58,853 nt of DNA from an uncultured Candidatus Saccharibacteria bacterium (GTDB taxonomy: Bacteria; Patescibacteriota; Saccharimonadia; Saccharimonadales; Saccharimonadaceae), in contig CARBGY010000007.1 of NCBI GenBank assembly GCA_948945085.1, positions 1 through 58,853 on the forward strand. Direction: 5' to 3'. The translations under genes were made by a program, and so were the position numbers. Each line of letters begins with the position of its first letter. The first letter of the stretch is position 1. Below, one piece after another: positions 48,266-57,042 of this stretch. The notes under the pieces are model-generated. The model had not been told where the DNA came from and did no database searches. It was given only the letters and a program-made list of their open reading frames with translations.

Positions 48266-49684
48266 ATGAATTTCAAAACTATTTTCAAATCACTCAAGAA
48301 TCACGACATGTTAAGGCGCATCCTGATTGTCTTAGGTCTACTAATTGTTTATCGTTTTTTGGCGCATATTCCAGTCCCTCTAGGTGAACCAACCACCTTC
48401 CAAGAAGCAGTCCAGAACCTAATTGCTAATTCTGATTTCGGTGGATTTCTTAATCTTATTTCTGGTGGAGGCTTAACAAGCTTTTCCATCCTTCTAGTTG
48501 GAATTTCTCCTTACATCACGGCTCAAATCGTTGTTCAATTAGTCACTAAAGCTATTCCTCGCTTTGAAGAACTTAGCGAAGATGGCGAAACTGGTCGCCG
48601 TAAAATTAACCAATGGACGCGCATCCTCACAATCCCTCTCGCTATCGTTCAGTCAATCGCTTATATTTTTATCCTCTATCAATCAGTTATTGCCTCAAAT
48701 ACCGCTTTGACTTACACCCCCACTACGGCCGATTGGTTACTTTCGGTCACTGCTATGGTTGCTGGCTCGGTCATGCTTATGTGGTTTGGCGAATTAATGA
48801 CTGAACAGGGAATTGGCAATGGTATCTCCCTCATTATCTTTACATCGATCATCTCTCAACTACCAAGCACTGTGGCTAATCTTGGTACCGCCCTCTTTGA
48901 TACTTCAGCTGGCAGCCTCTCTCTCTTCGGTTGGTTTAATCTACCAGTCAACCCAACCATCTTTTGGGTAGTACTCGGTTTTGCAGTAGCTATCGTGATC
49001 CTTATTTACTTTCTCATCAAACTCAACGAAGCTCAGCGAGTTATAACCATCAATTATGCCAAACGAGTTCATGGCAATAGCGCCTATGGAGGTATCAAAT
49101 CTATCCTTCCACTAAAACTCATCGCAGCCGGAGTCGTTCCAGTTATTTTCGCAACCGCTTTCTTATCTCTACCAGCCCTACTAGGCCAGTTCATTCAAAC
49201 TGTCAACCCAGATGGCACATTTGGTAACACACTTATGACATTATTCACTGCACCATCCGCCTCTAATTTTCTCAGCATGTATCCAAATGGTATTACCGCC
49301 CAATGGTTCTTTTATCCAACGCTTTACTTCGTCTTAGTTGTGCTATTTACTTATTTCTATACTAGTATAATTTTCAACACTAAAGAAATTGCCGACAACC
49401 TACAAAAACAAGGTGCCTTCATCGAAGGGATTCGTCCAGGAATCCAAACCGCAGAATATCTCGGAAAGACCATCAATCGTCTTAATCTCTTCGGAGCGCT
49501 TGCTCTTGGTCTAATCGCTATGCTCCCATTCCTTACTGATTACATCTTCATTATTCTAACCGGCACCCCGATTGGTCTGTCATTATCTGGAACTGGATTA
49601 CTCATCGTCGTCACCGTCGCACTTGAAAACTTACGTCAACTCAACTCCCGTGCGCTTATGGTAACTTATGATGAATATAAATAA
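48266..49684 (+). CDS. secY: Protein translocase subunit SecY
   Basis: SecY is the ten-helix pore of the Sec translocon. FRILIVLGLLIVYRFLAHIP-like LRRILIVLGLLIVYRFLAHI marks TM1, GISPYITAQIVVQL the plug/TM2 region, and NYAKRVHGNSAYGG with GFIEGIRPG-like FIEGIRPGIQTAEYL the cytoplasmic loops. At 472 aa it is slightly long. AGGG lies ~6 nt before the ATG. It has its own short leader after the rplO terminator and is followed 19 nt later by a sortase gene. Confidence 0.98.
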   Translation: MNFKTIFKSLKNHDMLRRILIVLGLLIVYRFLAHIPVPLGEPTTFQEAVQNLIANSDFGGFLNLISGGGLTSFSILLVGISPYITAQIVVQLVTKAIPRFEELSEDGETGRRKINQWTRILTIPLAIVQSIAYIFILYQSVIASNTALTYTPTTADWLLSVTAMVAGSVMLMWFGELMTEQGIGNGISLIIFTSIISQLPSTVANLGTALFDTSAGSLSLFGWFNLPVNPTIFWVVLGFAVAIVILIYFLIKLNEAQRVITINYAKRVHGNSAYGGIKSILPLKLIAAGVVPVIFATAFLSLPALLGQFIQTVNPDGTFGNTLMTLFTAPSASNFLSMYPNGITAQWFFYPTLYFVLVVLFTYFYTSIIFNTKEIADNLQKQGAFIEGIRPGIQTAEYLGKTINRLNLFGALALGLIAMLPFLTDYIFIILTGTPIGLSLSGTGLLIVVTVALENLRQLNSRALMVTYDEYK

Positions 49685-49703
49685 AGTAAAGAGGAACTAA
49701 ACA

Positions 49704-50798
49704 GTGGGCAAAGCAACAGACAAATCTAATTTAACTCCTCGTCAAGAGTTAAATAAAACAACTAAACGAACGACTACTTCAGCAAAAGCTAAAGTTATTG
49801 GTGATGTTGTGGTTAATAAAAATTCCCGCGCTAATACGACAGCAGCATCGACTAGGCGCAAACGTCCAGTAAAAAAACAACAGAAAGCCATCGCTGCTGG
49901 TAATACTAAAAAACCCCTCAAGCTTTCCGCTAAAACCCCTAATACCAATAAGGTTACCCCTGTATCTACAAAAACAACCAAAGTAAATACCGCTAGCATA
50001 CAAACTCCTCGAAATAACGTCAAGAATTCTTCTACACCAAAAGTCAACTCAAGTGCCAATACTAAAACTGTTGATAATAAAAAAGCTGATAAACTTAAAC
50101 TTCCACTATTCCGTCGCCTGCATTTCAAACCTAGCCACGTCTTAGCTAGTACAATTGTCATACTTCTTGCTATATTTTTCGGACGCGTCGCAATCTGGGA
50201 GCACGATTATCTAGCGCGCATGGAAGGAAGCGAACGTCACGTCGTAAACACTCCTGGTGCTGATATAGCCGGAGAAGAGGAAGTAGATCGAACCGAACCT
50301 ACCCAGGAGCAAATCATCGAATACACCGTAGCACCAGATAAACCTCGCTACCTATCGATCCCAAGTGTTGGAATACACAATGCTCGTATCGTCGAGGTCG
50401 GCGCTAACGCTAATGGTGAGGTCGGCACGCCATATAATATATACGATGTCGGCTGGTATACAAGCAGTGCTCTACCAGGGTCCAACCGTACGAGCCTACT
50501 TGATGGACATGGCGGCGCCCCAGGAATCGGTGTATTCGGCAACCTTACTCTCGTCCAACCTGGGTCTAAAATAACCATTGAGATGGGCGATGGTCGCAAG
50601 TATGTCTACCGCATCGTTGATACCGTAACGCTCAGCTTAGGCGAAGAAGCGGACAACTATATGGCGACAAGTGCCTTTGTTAGCCCTGAGCGAGGCACTG
50701 GATCTATTACTCTTGTTACCTGCACAGGTGATTATTGGATGTCAAGTCGAACCTATTCTCATCGTTTCTTTGCTCGCGCTATTTTAGAGTCAGAATAA
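49704..50798 (+). CDS. Sortase with long basic N-terminal cytoplasmic tail
   Basis: Residues ~1-145 are a disordered Lys/Thr/Asn-rich segment; a single helix (SHVLASTIVILLAIFFGRVA) then anchors the C-terminal sortase domain outside. Catalytic His lies in LLDGHGGAPG (~268), Cys in TLVTCTGDYW (~338) and Arg in SHRFFARA (~354). Sortases link surface proteins at LPxTG-like motifs. The start is GTG with GAGGAAC upstream. It occupies the place of adk/map between secY and infA. Possible substrates with VPNTG occur at 7.8 and 26.4 kb. Confidence 0.92.
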   Translation: MGKATDKSNLTPRQELNKTTKRTTTSAKAKVIGDVVVNKNSRANTTAASTRRKRPVKKQQKAIAAGNTKKPLKLSAKTPNTNKVTPVSTKTTKVNTASIQTPRNNVKNSSTPKVNSSANTKTVDNKKADKLKLPLFRRLHFKPSHVLASTIVILLAIFFGRVAIWEHDYLARMEGSERHVVNTPGADIAGEEEVDRTEPTQEQIIEYTVAPDKPRYLSIPSVGIHNARIVEVGANANGEVGTPYNIYDVGWYTSSALPGSNRTSLLDGHGGAPGIGVFGNLTLVQPGSKITIEMGDGRKYVYRIVDTVTLSLGEEADNYMATSAFVSPERGTGSITLVTCTGDYWMSSRTYSHRFFARAILESE

Positions 50799-50865
50799 AA
50801 CCATTAATATGTTAAAATCAGTCTTTACATTGAATTATTCCTGTGATAAAATTAATAAGTAATTT

Positions 50866-51126
50866 ATGGCTAGTCAAAATAAAACTACCAAGACTAAAGC
50901 ATCCAGCAATAGTCAAAAGGAAGTAATCAAGCTCACAGGTAAGATCGTTGAGTCCTTACCTAACACCCAATTCAGGGTGGAGCTTGAGAACGGCCATAAT
51001 ATCATTGCACACATGAGTGGACGTATGCGCAAAAACTTCATCCGCTTAGTGCCGGGAGACCGAGTCGAAGTTGAGCTAACTCCTTATGACCTTTCTAAAG
51101 GCAGGATTAGCTTCCGATTGCAATAG
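50866..51126 (+). CDS. infA: Translation initiation factor IF-1
   Basis: The S1/OB fold reads KLTGKIVESLPNTQFRVELE, GHNIIAHMSGRMRKNFIRLV and VEVELTPYDLSKGRISFRLQ. At 86 aa it carries a ~17-residue Lys/Ser/Thr N-terminal extension. GATAAAAT-type -10 lies ~15 bp upstream with no Shine-Dalgarno. Confidence 0.97.
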   Translation: MASQNKTTKTKASSNSQKEVIKLTGKIVESLPNTQFRVELENGHNIIAHMSGRMRKNFIRLVPGDRVEVELTPYDLSKGRISFRLQ

Positions 51127-51235
51127 AATATTAATTTGTTATAGTTTTATAGTGTTTCCATTGTTGAAAAGCGCAGATATCTCGATTGAAACAAATATAA
51201 AACCTATAACAGGTAACGGAAAGGATTTTGACACT

Positions 51236-51352
51236 ATGAAAGTGCGTGCAAGTGTTAAAAAAATCTCCCCCGATGACATCATTGTTCGTCGCAAAGGCGT
51301 CCTTCGTGTCATCAATAAGAAAAAACCTAAGAATAAGCAAAGGCAGGGTTAA
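51236..51352 (+). CDS. rpmJ: 50S ribosomal protein L36, zinc-free form
   Basis: MKVRASVKKISPDDIIVRRK and GVLRVINKKKPKNKQRQG match L36. The CxxC..C..H zinc ligands (normally MCRNCK and CSNPRHK) are ISPDD and NKKKPKNK here, so zinc cannot bind. It is 38 aa. The ATG follows an AAAGGATTTTG element at 8 nt. Confidence 0.97.
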   Translation: MKVRASVKKISPDDIIVRRKGVLRVINKKKPKNKQRQG

Positions 51353-51354
51353 GC

Positions 51355-51741
51355 ATGGCAAGAGTTGCTAGCGTGACCATCCCAAATGACAAAGTTGTGT
51401 GGATAGCACTAACTTATGTCTATGGTATTGGTCGCACAACGAGTAAAGCCATCCTTGCGGAGGCCAAAATTGAGCCTACCACTCGGGTGAAAGATCTCAC
51501 CGAGGCTGAAATTCAAAAGATCAATGACCTGATCAGTGCGCAATACACGGTCGAAGGTGATCTTAAACGCCTCGTTACCAATAATATCAAACGTCTTAAA
51601 GACATTAACTCCTACAAAGGTATCCGCCATAAAGCTGGATTGCCAGTCAATGGTCAACGTACCCGCACGAACGCACGTACTCGTAAGGGTAAGGCAATTG
51701 CCGTAGGTGGCGCACAGCCAAAAGCAGCAAGTAAGACTTAG
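51355..51741 (+). CDS. rpsM: 30S ribosomal protein S13
   Basis: ARVASVTIPNDKVVWIALTY, GIGRTTSKAILAEA and RHKAGLPVNGQRTRTNARTR are diagnostic for S13, which contacts tRNA and the 50S bridge. At 128 aa it is normal. It lies 2 nt after rpmJ. Confidence 0.98.
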   Translation: MARVASVTIPNDKVVWIALTYVYGIGRTTSKAILAEAKIEPTTRVKDLTEAEIQKINDLISAQYTVEGDLKRLVTNNIKRLKDINSYKGIRHKAGLPVNGQRTRTNARTRKGKAIAVGGAQPKAASKT

Positions 51742-51760
51742 GAAATAGGAGTAATTAATC

Positions 51761-52198
51761 ATGTCAGAAGAGATTAAGAATCTAGACGCTCCTATTGCCG
51801 AGGAGCAAGTCACTAAAACAAAGGTTAAAGGCAAAAAAGGTAAGCGTGTTGTTAATGCTGGCCAAATTCACATTCAAGCCACTTTCAACAATACCATTAT
51901 CACTATCACCGACAAAAACGGTGGCGCTTTAAGTGCAAGTTCCGCTGGAGCAAACGGCTTCCGTGGTAGCAAAAAAGGAACTGCATATGCAGCTCAAATT
52001 GCTGCTGAGAAAGCCCTTGAAACCGCAAAACGCGAACACGGGCTAAACAGCGTTGATGTATATGTTAGCGGCATCGGTCTTGGTCGCGACAGCGCTATTC
52101 GTGCCGTCTCTAGCGTCGGCATCCGAATCGATAGTATCACTGATGTTACCCCGATCGCACACGGTGGTGTACGACCTAAGGGAGAAAGGAAACCGTAA
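51761..52198 (+). CDS. rpsK: 30S ribosomal protein S11
   Basis: IHIQATFNNTIITITDKNGG, SSAGANGFRGSKKGTAYAAQ and PIAHGGVRPKGERKP mark S11 of the 30S platform. A Glu/Lys N-terminal extension makes it 145 aa (usual 129). Its stop overlaps rpsD by 1 nt. Confidence 0.98.
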   Translation: MSEEIKNLDAPIAEEQVTKTKVKGKKGKRVVNAGQIHIQATFNNTIITITDKNGGALSASSAGANGFRGSKKGTAYAAQIAAEKALETAKREHGLNSVDVYVSGIGLGRDSAIRAVSSVGIRIDSITDVTPIAHGGVRPKGERKP

Positions 52199-52815
52199 TG
52201 GCACGAGATACTTCTCCAATTGTTAAACAAAGTCGCCGCGAGGGCTATGCTCTAGCACCAAAAGCCCACAAAATCATGGCGAAAAAGTCAGGCATCCCAG
52301 GCGAACACTCCGACATGCGTGTTCGTGGTGGTAGTCTGTACCTAACACAACTTCGCGAAAAACAGAAAGTCCGTAGGCTCTACGGTCTACTTGAAAAACA
52401 GTTCGCGAAGCTTATGAAAGAAGCGGCCAAAACTGATGGTCTTGCAGGTGAAAACCTACTTCAATTCCTAGAGAGGCGTGCAGATAATGCTGTTTATCGT
52501 GCTGGTTTTGCAGGAACCCGTCGACAAGCTCGTCAACTCGTATCGCATGGTCACTTCCTACTAAATGGCCGCCGCGTAGATATCCCATCAATCCGTCTTA
52601 AGCCTGGCGATGTTTTAGAAGTTAGACCCAAATCAAGTAAATCCGAATACTTCAAGAACCTTGAGAATATCGTTAGTAGCTCTTCCAGTACTCCACTTAG
52701 TTGGCTAAAATCCGATCCAAAGAAAATGAAAATCGAAATCACCGGCTTGCCAAAGCGCGAAGAAGCTGAAGCTGGTATTAATGAACAACTAATTGTTGAG
52801 TACTACTCACGTTAA
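52198..52815 (+). CDS. rpsD: 30S ribosomal protein S4
   Basis: S4 initiates 30S assembly. KKSGIPGEHSDMRVRGGSLY and the S4 domain AGTRRQARQLVSHGHFLLNG are diagnostic. At 205 aa it is normal and lacks N-terminal zinc cysteines. Confidence 0.98.
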   Translation: MARDTSPIVKQSRREGYALAPKAHKIMAKKSGIPGEHSDMRVRGGSLYLTQLREKQKVRRLYGLLEKQFAKLMKEAAKTDGLAGENLLQFLERRADNAVYRAGFAGTRRQARQLVSHGHFLLNGRRVDIPSIRLKPGDVLEVRPKSSKSEYFKNLENIVSSSSSTPLSWLKSDPKKMKIEITGLPKREEAEAGINEQLIVEYYSR

Positions 52816-52824
52816 GGAGGATAA

Positions 52825-53766
52825 ATGACTACAAAAGTTATTCACGAGGCTAATTTAGCAGAAGTCAACCAGCTTGGTGACAATAGTGCTGAATTTGTGA
52901 TCCGCCCATTATTCTATGGCTACGGGAACACCTTGGGTAATTCCATCCGTCGAGTCCTACTCTCTAGCATTAAGGGTGCGGCAATTACCGCCTTCAGCAT
53001 TGAAGGTACCAATCATGAATATGCTGCTATTCCTGGCATCCGCGAGGACGTAGTTGACATCATGCTCAATCTTAAGAATATTCGTCTCAAATCACATTCT
53101 GACGAACCAGTCGAAATTGCTTTTGAGTTCAAAGGCAAAGACGCGGGCGAAGATGGAAAAGTCTTGGCTGGTGATATTAAATTACCAGCAGATGTAGAAA
53201 TCGGCAACCCAGAACAAATAATTTGCCATATCGATGATCCAAATTTTGTTCTTAAGATGAATTTCGTCGTCGAAACCGGCCGAGGCTATTTACCAATCGA
53301 CAAAGCTTCTGCCGACCGCTTACATAGCGACATGATCGCGTTAGACGCTGTTTTTAGTCCAGTTCTTCGCGTACGCTTCAAGGTCGAAAATACACGCGTT
53401 GGCCAAGACACCAACTTGCAACAGCTCACTATCACTGTCGATACTGATGGCACCATCACACCAAGAGAGGCATTCGAAGAAGCAAACGCCATTCTCGTTA
53501 ATCAATATACTGCTCTAGCTGGTAGTACTACCGTCGAAAGCGCTCCTGCGCCTGGCATCGAAGCCGAAACTGATGATTCTGGTCTCTCCTTACCAATTGA
53601 AGAGCTCGGACTCTCAGCACGCACCGCAAATGCCCTCGTCAACAACGATATTAAAACTGTTCGTGACTTAGTCGCACTATCTGAAGTCGATATGAAAGAT
53701 CTTAAAGGTTTCGGTAGTAAGGCTCTGGACGAAGTTAAAACTAAACTAACGGAGTTATTAAAATAA
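52825..53766 (+). CDS. rpoA: RNA polymerase alpha subunit
   Basis: The N-terminal dimerisation domain is seen in FVIRPLFYGYGNTLGNSIRR and EYAAIPGIREDVVDIMLNLK. The C-terminal domain (IEELGLSARTANALVNNDIK, then DLKGFGSKALDEVKTKLTEL) has the two HhH motifs that contact UP elements and activators. At 313 aa it is normal. AAGGAGG lies 5 nt before the ATG. Confidence 0.99.
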   Translation: MTTKVIHEANLAEVNQLGDNSAEFVIRPLFYGYGNTLGNSIRRVLLSSIKGAAITAFSIEGTNHEYAAIPGIREDVVDIMLNLKNIRLKSHSDEPVEIAFEFKGKDAGEDGKVLAGDIKLPADVEIGNPEQIICHIDDPNFVLKMNFVVETGRGYLPIDKASADRLHSDMIALDAVFSPVLRVRFKVENTRVGQDTNLQQLTITVDTDGTITPREAFEEANAILVNQYTALAGSTTVESAPAPGIEAETDDSGLSLPIEELGLSARTANALVNNDIKTVRDLVALSEVDMKDLKGFGSKALDEVKTKLTELLK

Positions 53767-54143
53767 TGCATCGTCATGGATATAAAGGTCGCAAATTCGG
53801 TCGCGAGACCGATCAGCGTCGAGCTTTGCGACGTGGGTTAATCAAAGCCCTCATCGAAAACCAGTCGATCACGACCACTTTGGCGCGTGCTAAAGAAATC
53901 CGTCGTGATACTGAAAAACTAATTACAATTGCCAAAAAAGGCGGCCTCGCTAATCGTAGATTACTCATTGCAAGATTAGACGATATTAAAACCGCCGATC
54001 TACTCATGGACGTTATCGCCCCACAAATCAAGCGCGACTCTGGCTATCTTCGTATTGAGCGTACTGGATTCCGTAAAGGCGACAATACCGAAATGGGAAC
54101 CATCAGTTTCGTAGATGACATTGAACTGAAAGGAGATAAGTAA
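53766..54143 (+). CDS. rplQ: 50S ribosomal protein L17
   Basis: MHRHGYKGRKFGRETDQRRA and LRRGLIKALIENQSITTTLA are canonical. At 125 aa it is normal. It overlaps rpoA at its start and rplM at its end by 1 nt. Confidence 0.98.
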   Translation: MHRHGYKGRKFGRETDQRRALRRGLIKALIENQSITTTLARAKEIRRDTEKLITIAKKGGLANRRLLIARLDDIKTADLLMDVIAPQIKRDSGYLRIERTGFRKGDNTEMGTISFVDDIELKGDK

Positions 54144-54568
54144 TGAAAACTTATAGTCAAAAAGGCTCTGAAGTTCAACGTGAATGGTGGATCATTGATG
54201 CTAGCAGCATGTCACTTGGCAAACTAGCCGTCGTTATCGCCGACAAACTCATGGGCAAAAGCAAAACTACTTACACCCCTCATGTTGATAACGGAGACTA
54301 TGTTGTTGTTATTAACGCTAAAAACATTCAAGTCACCGGCAATAAGATGACCGACAAAATGTACTATCGCCATAGTGGTTTCCCTGGAGGTCTCACCGAA
54401 CTAAAACTCGAGGAAGTCATTGAGAAAGATCCAAGTGTCGTAATCGAACATGCTGTTAAGGGCATGCTACCAAAAAATAAATTAGCTGCCGACCGTTTGG
54501 CTCGACTGAGAGTATTTGATGGAGCAGAACATGCCCACACCGCACAAAACCCAAAGGAGATTAAATAA
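54143..54568 (+). CDS. rplM: 50S ribosomal protein L13
   Basis: REWWIIDASSMSLGKLAVVI, TPHVDNGDYVVVINAKNIQV and AVKGMLPKNKLAADRLARLR are diagnostic of L13, an early assembly protein. At 141 aa it is normal. Confidence 0.98.
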   Translation: MKTYSQKGSEVQREWWIIDASSMSLGKLAVVIADKLMGKSKTTYTPHVDNGDYVVVINAKNIQVTGNKMTDKMYYRHSGFPGGLTELKLEEVIEKDPSVVIEHAVKGMLPKNKLAADRLARLRVFDGAEHAHTAQNPKEIK

Positions 54569-54969
54569 TGGCTACAAAAGATACCTACATTTACGGTCTT
54601 GGTCGCCGCAAAGCTGCTACCGCTCGTGTACGGCTTTACAAAGGCAAGGGAAATATTACGATTAACGAAAAACCCGCACTTGAATACTTATCTAACAATA
54701 AGGGTTTACTGGCTGAAATTACCGATCCACTAGCCCTTGCTGAGAAGCAAAATGAATACGACGTTTCGATTCGTGTGGCCGGTGGTGGTCTTGCTGGACA
54801 AGTTGACGCCATTAAGCTTGCTTTGTCTAAAGCCTTAACGACAGAAATGGCAGATCTTCGCCCAATCCTCAAGAAGGCTGGCTTCCTAAAACGCGATCCA
54901 CGCGAAAAAGAGCGCAAGAAATACGGTTTACGTTCTGCCCGTAAAAAAGAGCAGTTCTCAAAGCGTTAA
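54568..54969 (+). CDS. rpsI: 30S ribosomal protein S9
   Basis: IYGLGRRKAATARVRLYKGK, RVAGGGLAGQVDAIKLALSK and the C-terminal RKKYGLRSARKKEQFSKR, which reaches the P-site tRNA, are canonical. At 133 aa it is normal. It ends the operon. Confidence 0.98.
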   Translation: MATKDTYIYGLGRRKAATARVRLYKGKGNITINEKPALEYLSNNKGLLAEITDPLALAEKQNEYDVSIRVAGGGLAGQVDAIKLALSKALTTEMADLRPILKKAGFLKRDPREKERKKYGLRSARKKEQFSKR

Positions 54970-54979
54970 CTTTCCATTT

Positions 54980-55015
54980 ATATGTCTGGGGCAACCACAA
55001 AAGCCTCAGACATAT
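54980..55015 (+). terminator. Stem-loop after rpsI
   Basis: ATATGTCTG / CAGACATAT form a 9-bp stem with a GC-rich inner part, followed by ATTGAATT. It has a weak T-tract. Confidence 0.6.
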
Positions 55016-55263
55016 ATTGAATTGTTAGCTATCTAAAACAGTTAGTCAAAGTTTTTCATTTTTTTATCAATTTAATTTATTTAGGTCAATCCAAAGAGAC
55101 TCTTAGCTTTTACTTTGTGCAAGTTACTTGAAATTACTGAAAGTTCCTTGCAACTTCAAAATACTAGATTATTGATTTCTAATAAGAAAAGACCACTTTC
55201 CTACTCAGGAATCCATTGCTCTAGCATTTTTTACTAAGAATCTAAGATTAGCCAAACATTATA
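55016..55263. other. Non-coding stretch between rpsI and recR
   Basis: It is AT-rich and contains no ORF, repeat or strong promoter that I can support apart from the recR -10 box at its end. Paired short tracts (for example GAAAGTTCCTTGCAACTTC) give weak dyad symmetry. Confidence 0.5.
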
Positions 55264-55269
55264 TATAAT
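55264..55269 (+). promoter_or_regulatory. -10 box of recR
   Basis: TATAAT lies 11 bp before the recR ATG, with no Shine-Dalgarno in between. Confidence 0.55.
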
Positions 55270-55280
55270 ATACACTCATT

Positions 55281-55886
55281 ATGTTACCACAAGCACTCTC
55301 AGACGCAATCGAAGCTCTTGGTCACTTGCCAGGTGTAGGTGCACGTACCGCCGAACGCTATGCTTACTATCTTTTTAAAAATAACCCTCGTATCAGTACC
55401 GACATAGCTAGCACCCTCGTGAATCTTCATAGCGGTGTCAAATCCTGCCCGGTAACTTTTGCGCTAATCGACATAGATAAAGATGTTTCAGAGTTCTATA
55501 GTGCCGCCAACCGCGATAAAAGCACCATTCTAGTCGTTGAGGAACCGCTTGACATTTATGCTATTGAACAAACTAAACAATTTCATGGCACTTATCATGT
55601 CTTAGGTGGAGCCATCTCTCCGATTGACGGCATCTCGCCCGACCAACTTCATATCAAAGAATTATTATCCCGTATCACTTCAGATAACGTAAAAGAAGTC
55701 ATTATTGCGACCAATCCGTCCGTTGAGGGGGAATCAACCGCCCTACTCTTGCAAAAAACCCTACACGATCAATTCCCAACGGTAAAAGTTACCCGTCTCG
55801 CCCGCGGCCTTCCGCTTGGAGTTGATTTATCGTACGCCGATCAAATCACTCTCTCGGCCGCTCTAGAAAATCGCACTGATTTGTAA
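55281..55886 (+). CDS. recR: Recombination protein RecR with a lost zinc finger
   Basis: RecR forms a clamp that helps RecFO load RecA. The N-terminal HhH (LGHLPGVGARTAERYAYYL) and the Toprim core (LVVEEPLDIYAIEQT, LGGAISPIDG, then ATNPSVEGESTALLL) are intact. The C4 zinc finger between them is degenerate: in SGVKSCPVTFALIDIDKDVS only one cysteine (C56) remains of four. At 201 aa the length is normal. A leaderless mRNA is likely. Confidence 0.95.
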   Translation: MLPQALSDAIEALGHLPGVGARTAERYAYYLFKNNPRISTDIASTLVNLHSGVKSCPVTFALIDIDKDVSEFYSAANRDKSTILVVEEPLDIYAIEQTKQFHGTYHVLGGAISPIDGISPDQLHIKELLSRITSDNVKEVIIATNPSVEGESTALLLQKTLHDQFPTVKVTRLARGLPLGVDLSYADQITLSAALENRTDL

Positions 55887-55895
55887 ATATTATTT

Positions 55896-56918
55896 TTAAG
55901 TTAACCTTCCACCATGCACACCTCGCAATTTTAATGCAGCGCAAACATCATGTAAAAGTTTCTCTCGGAAATCAACCACCCTTACTCTCCAGCCAAAGAT
56001 TTTTTCAATATCCTCTTTCAATTCCCAAAAATGTGTATTCAGTAAAACTACTAAATCTGGACTAATTCTTGTATCCGTGTCAACATTACAATATGCTTCC
56101 TCTGAGATTCGATATCTAATTGTAGTCTCTTCATCTTGCGCTGCTTGCTTAGCAGCCTCACTAAAATTCTGAATTGCAAGCATAATAGAAGCCCGTTCAT
56201 CCTCAAACACCATTCTATTACATCCCTTTGAACAACGATTACTTCCTAACCCCATATCTTGCTCTGCAATACCTAATTGTTTCCATAATGGTACATACTT
56301 ACCTTTCGCTAGGTCGTATGTCAACTTATAATGCAAATCATTCTGCAAAATATCATCACCTTTTCGCTGTTTAATAACCGATTCATCTTCCAATTCCTGT
56401 ATCACATCCTCATCATCAAGTACAAAATCCACTCCTAACTCTGCTCTCAGAATTTGCTTTGATAATAAACTTTTATCAATCAAATTATCCCAATTCGAAC
56501 AATCCGGTATTACAATCGTAGAATACATCAAATCATTCTGTAAACGTTGTCGCATATCGGATATGCTCACCGCCTCATTCATTAAAACCGCTACATACTC
56601 TGGGTATCGTCGCGCCCGTAGAATCTTCCGAAAGTCTATATCCATACCCACTATCTTCTGGCTCGGATATTGCTTTTGCAAGAAGTCCTTAGCCAATGAT
56701 ACCGTATAGCCAGCCAAAACTACCAGATCTACTTTCCCCATATATAGCCTCAGCTGCTCCATAGCTAGATTGCAAATCTCCATTTCCGTTTTTTCGCTAT
56801 ATGGCGCGTGTCCCCAATCAATTACACGTATCACCTCCACTATCTCTAGCTCCTGCTCGAGATACCTCGCCACCAATTCGCCACCCCAACCACTGTCAAA
56901 AACTACAATACGTAACAT
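55896..56918 (-). CDS. Glutamate/aspartate racemase (MurI)-like protein lacking both catalytic cysteines
   Basis: The N-terminus (VVFDSGWGGELVA, then DWGHAPYSEKT) matches the MurI substrate-binding region. The usual ACNTAS is LAGYTVSLA (Cys replaced by Gly70), and GCTHYPLL is LNTHFWEL (Cys replaced by Asn294). A ~100-residue acidic insertion occupies the middle. The fold seems kept but racemase chemistry should be lost, so it may bind a ligand or serve another role. At 340 aa it is longer than MurI (~265). AAGGAG precedes the ATG. Confidence 0.7.
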   Translation of the reverse strand: MLRIVVFDSGWGGELVARYLEQELEIVEVIRVIDWGHAPYSEKTEMEICNLAMEQLRLYMGKVDLVVLAGYTVSLAKDFLQKQYPSQKIVGMDIDFRKILRARRYPEYVAVLMNEAVSISDMRQRLQNDLMYSTIVIPDCSNWDNLIDKSLLSKQILRAELGVDFVLDDEDVIQELEDESVIKQRKGDDILQNDLHYKLTYDLAKGKYVPLWKQLGIAEQDMGLGSNRCSKGCNRMVFEDERASIMLAIQNFSEAAKQAAQDEETTIRYRISEEAYCNVDTDTRISPDLVVLLNTHFWELKEDIEKIFGWRVRVVDFREKLLHDVCAALKLRGVHGGRLT

Positions 56919-57042
56919 TTTTCTCCTTCATTTCTTTTAATATAGCGCATTTATCAACGCTAAAAATATGACTTTCTCATTTACTTAACAAAATGTTAAG
57001 TCTAACCTCTTAACAAAATTTCTAATTTTCATCACACTTTAA

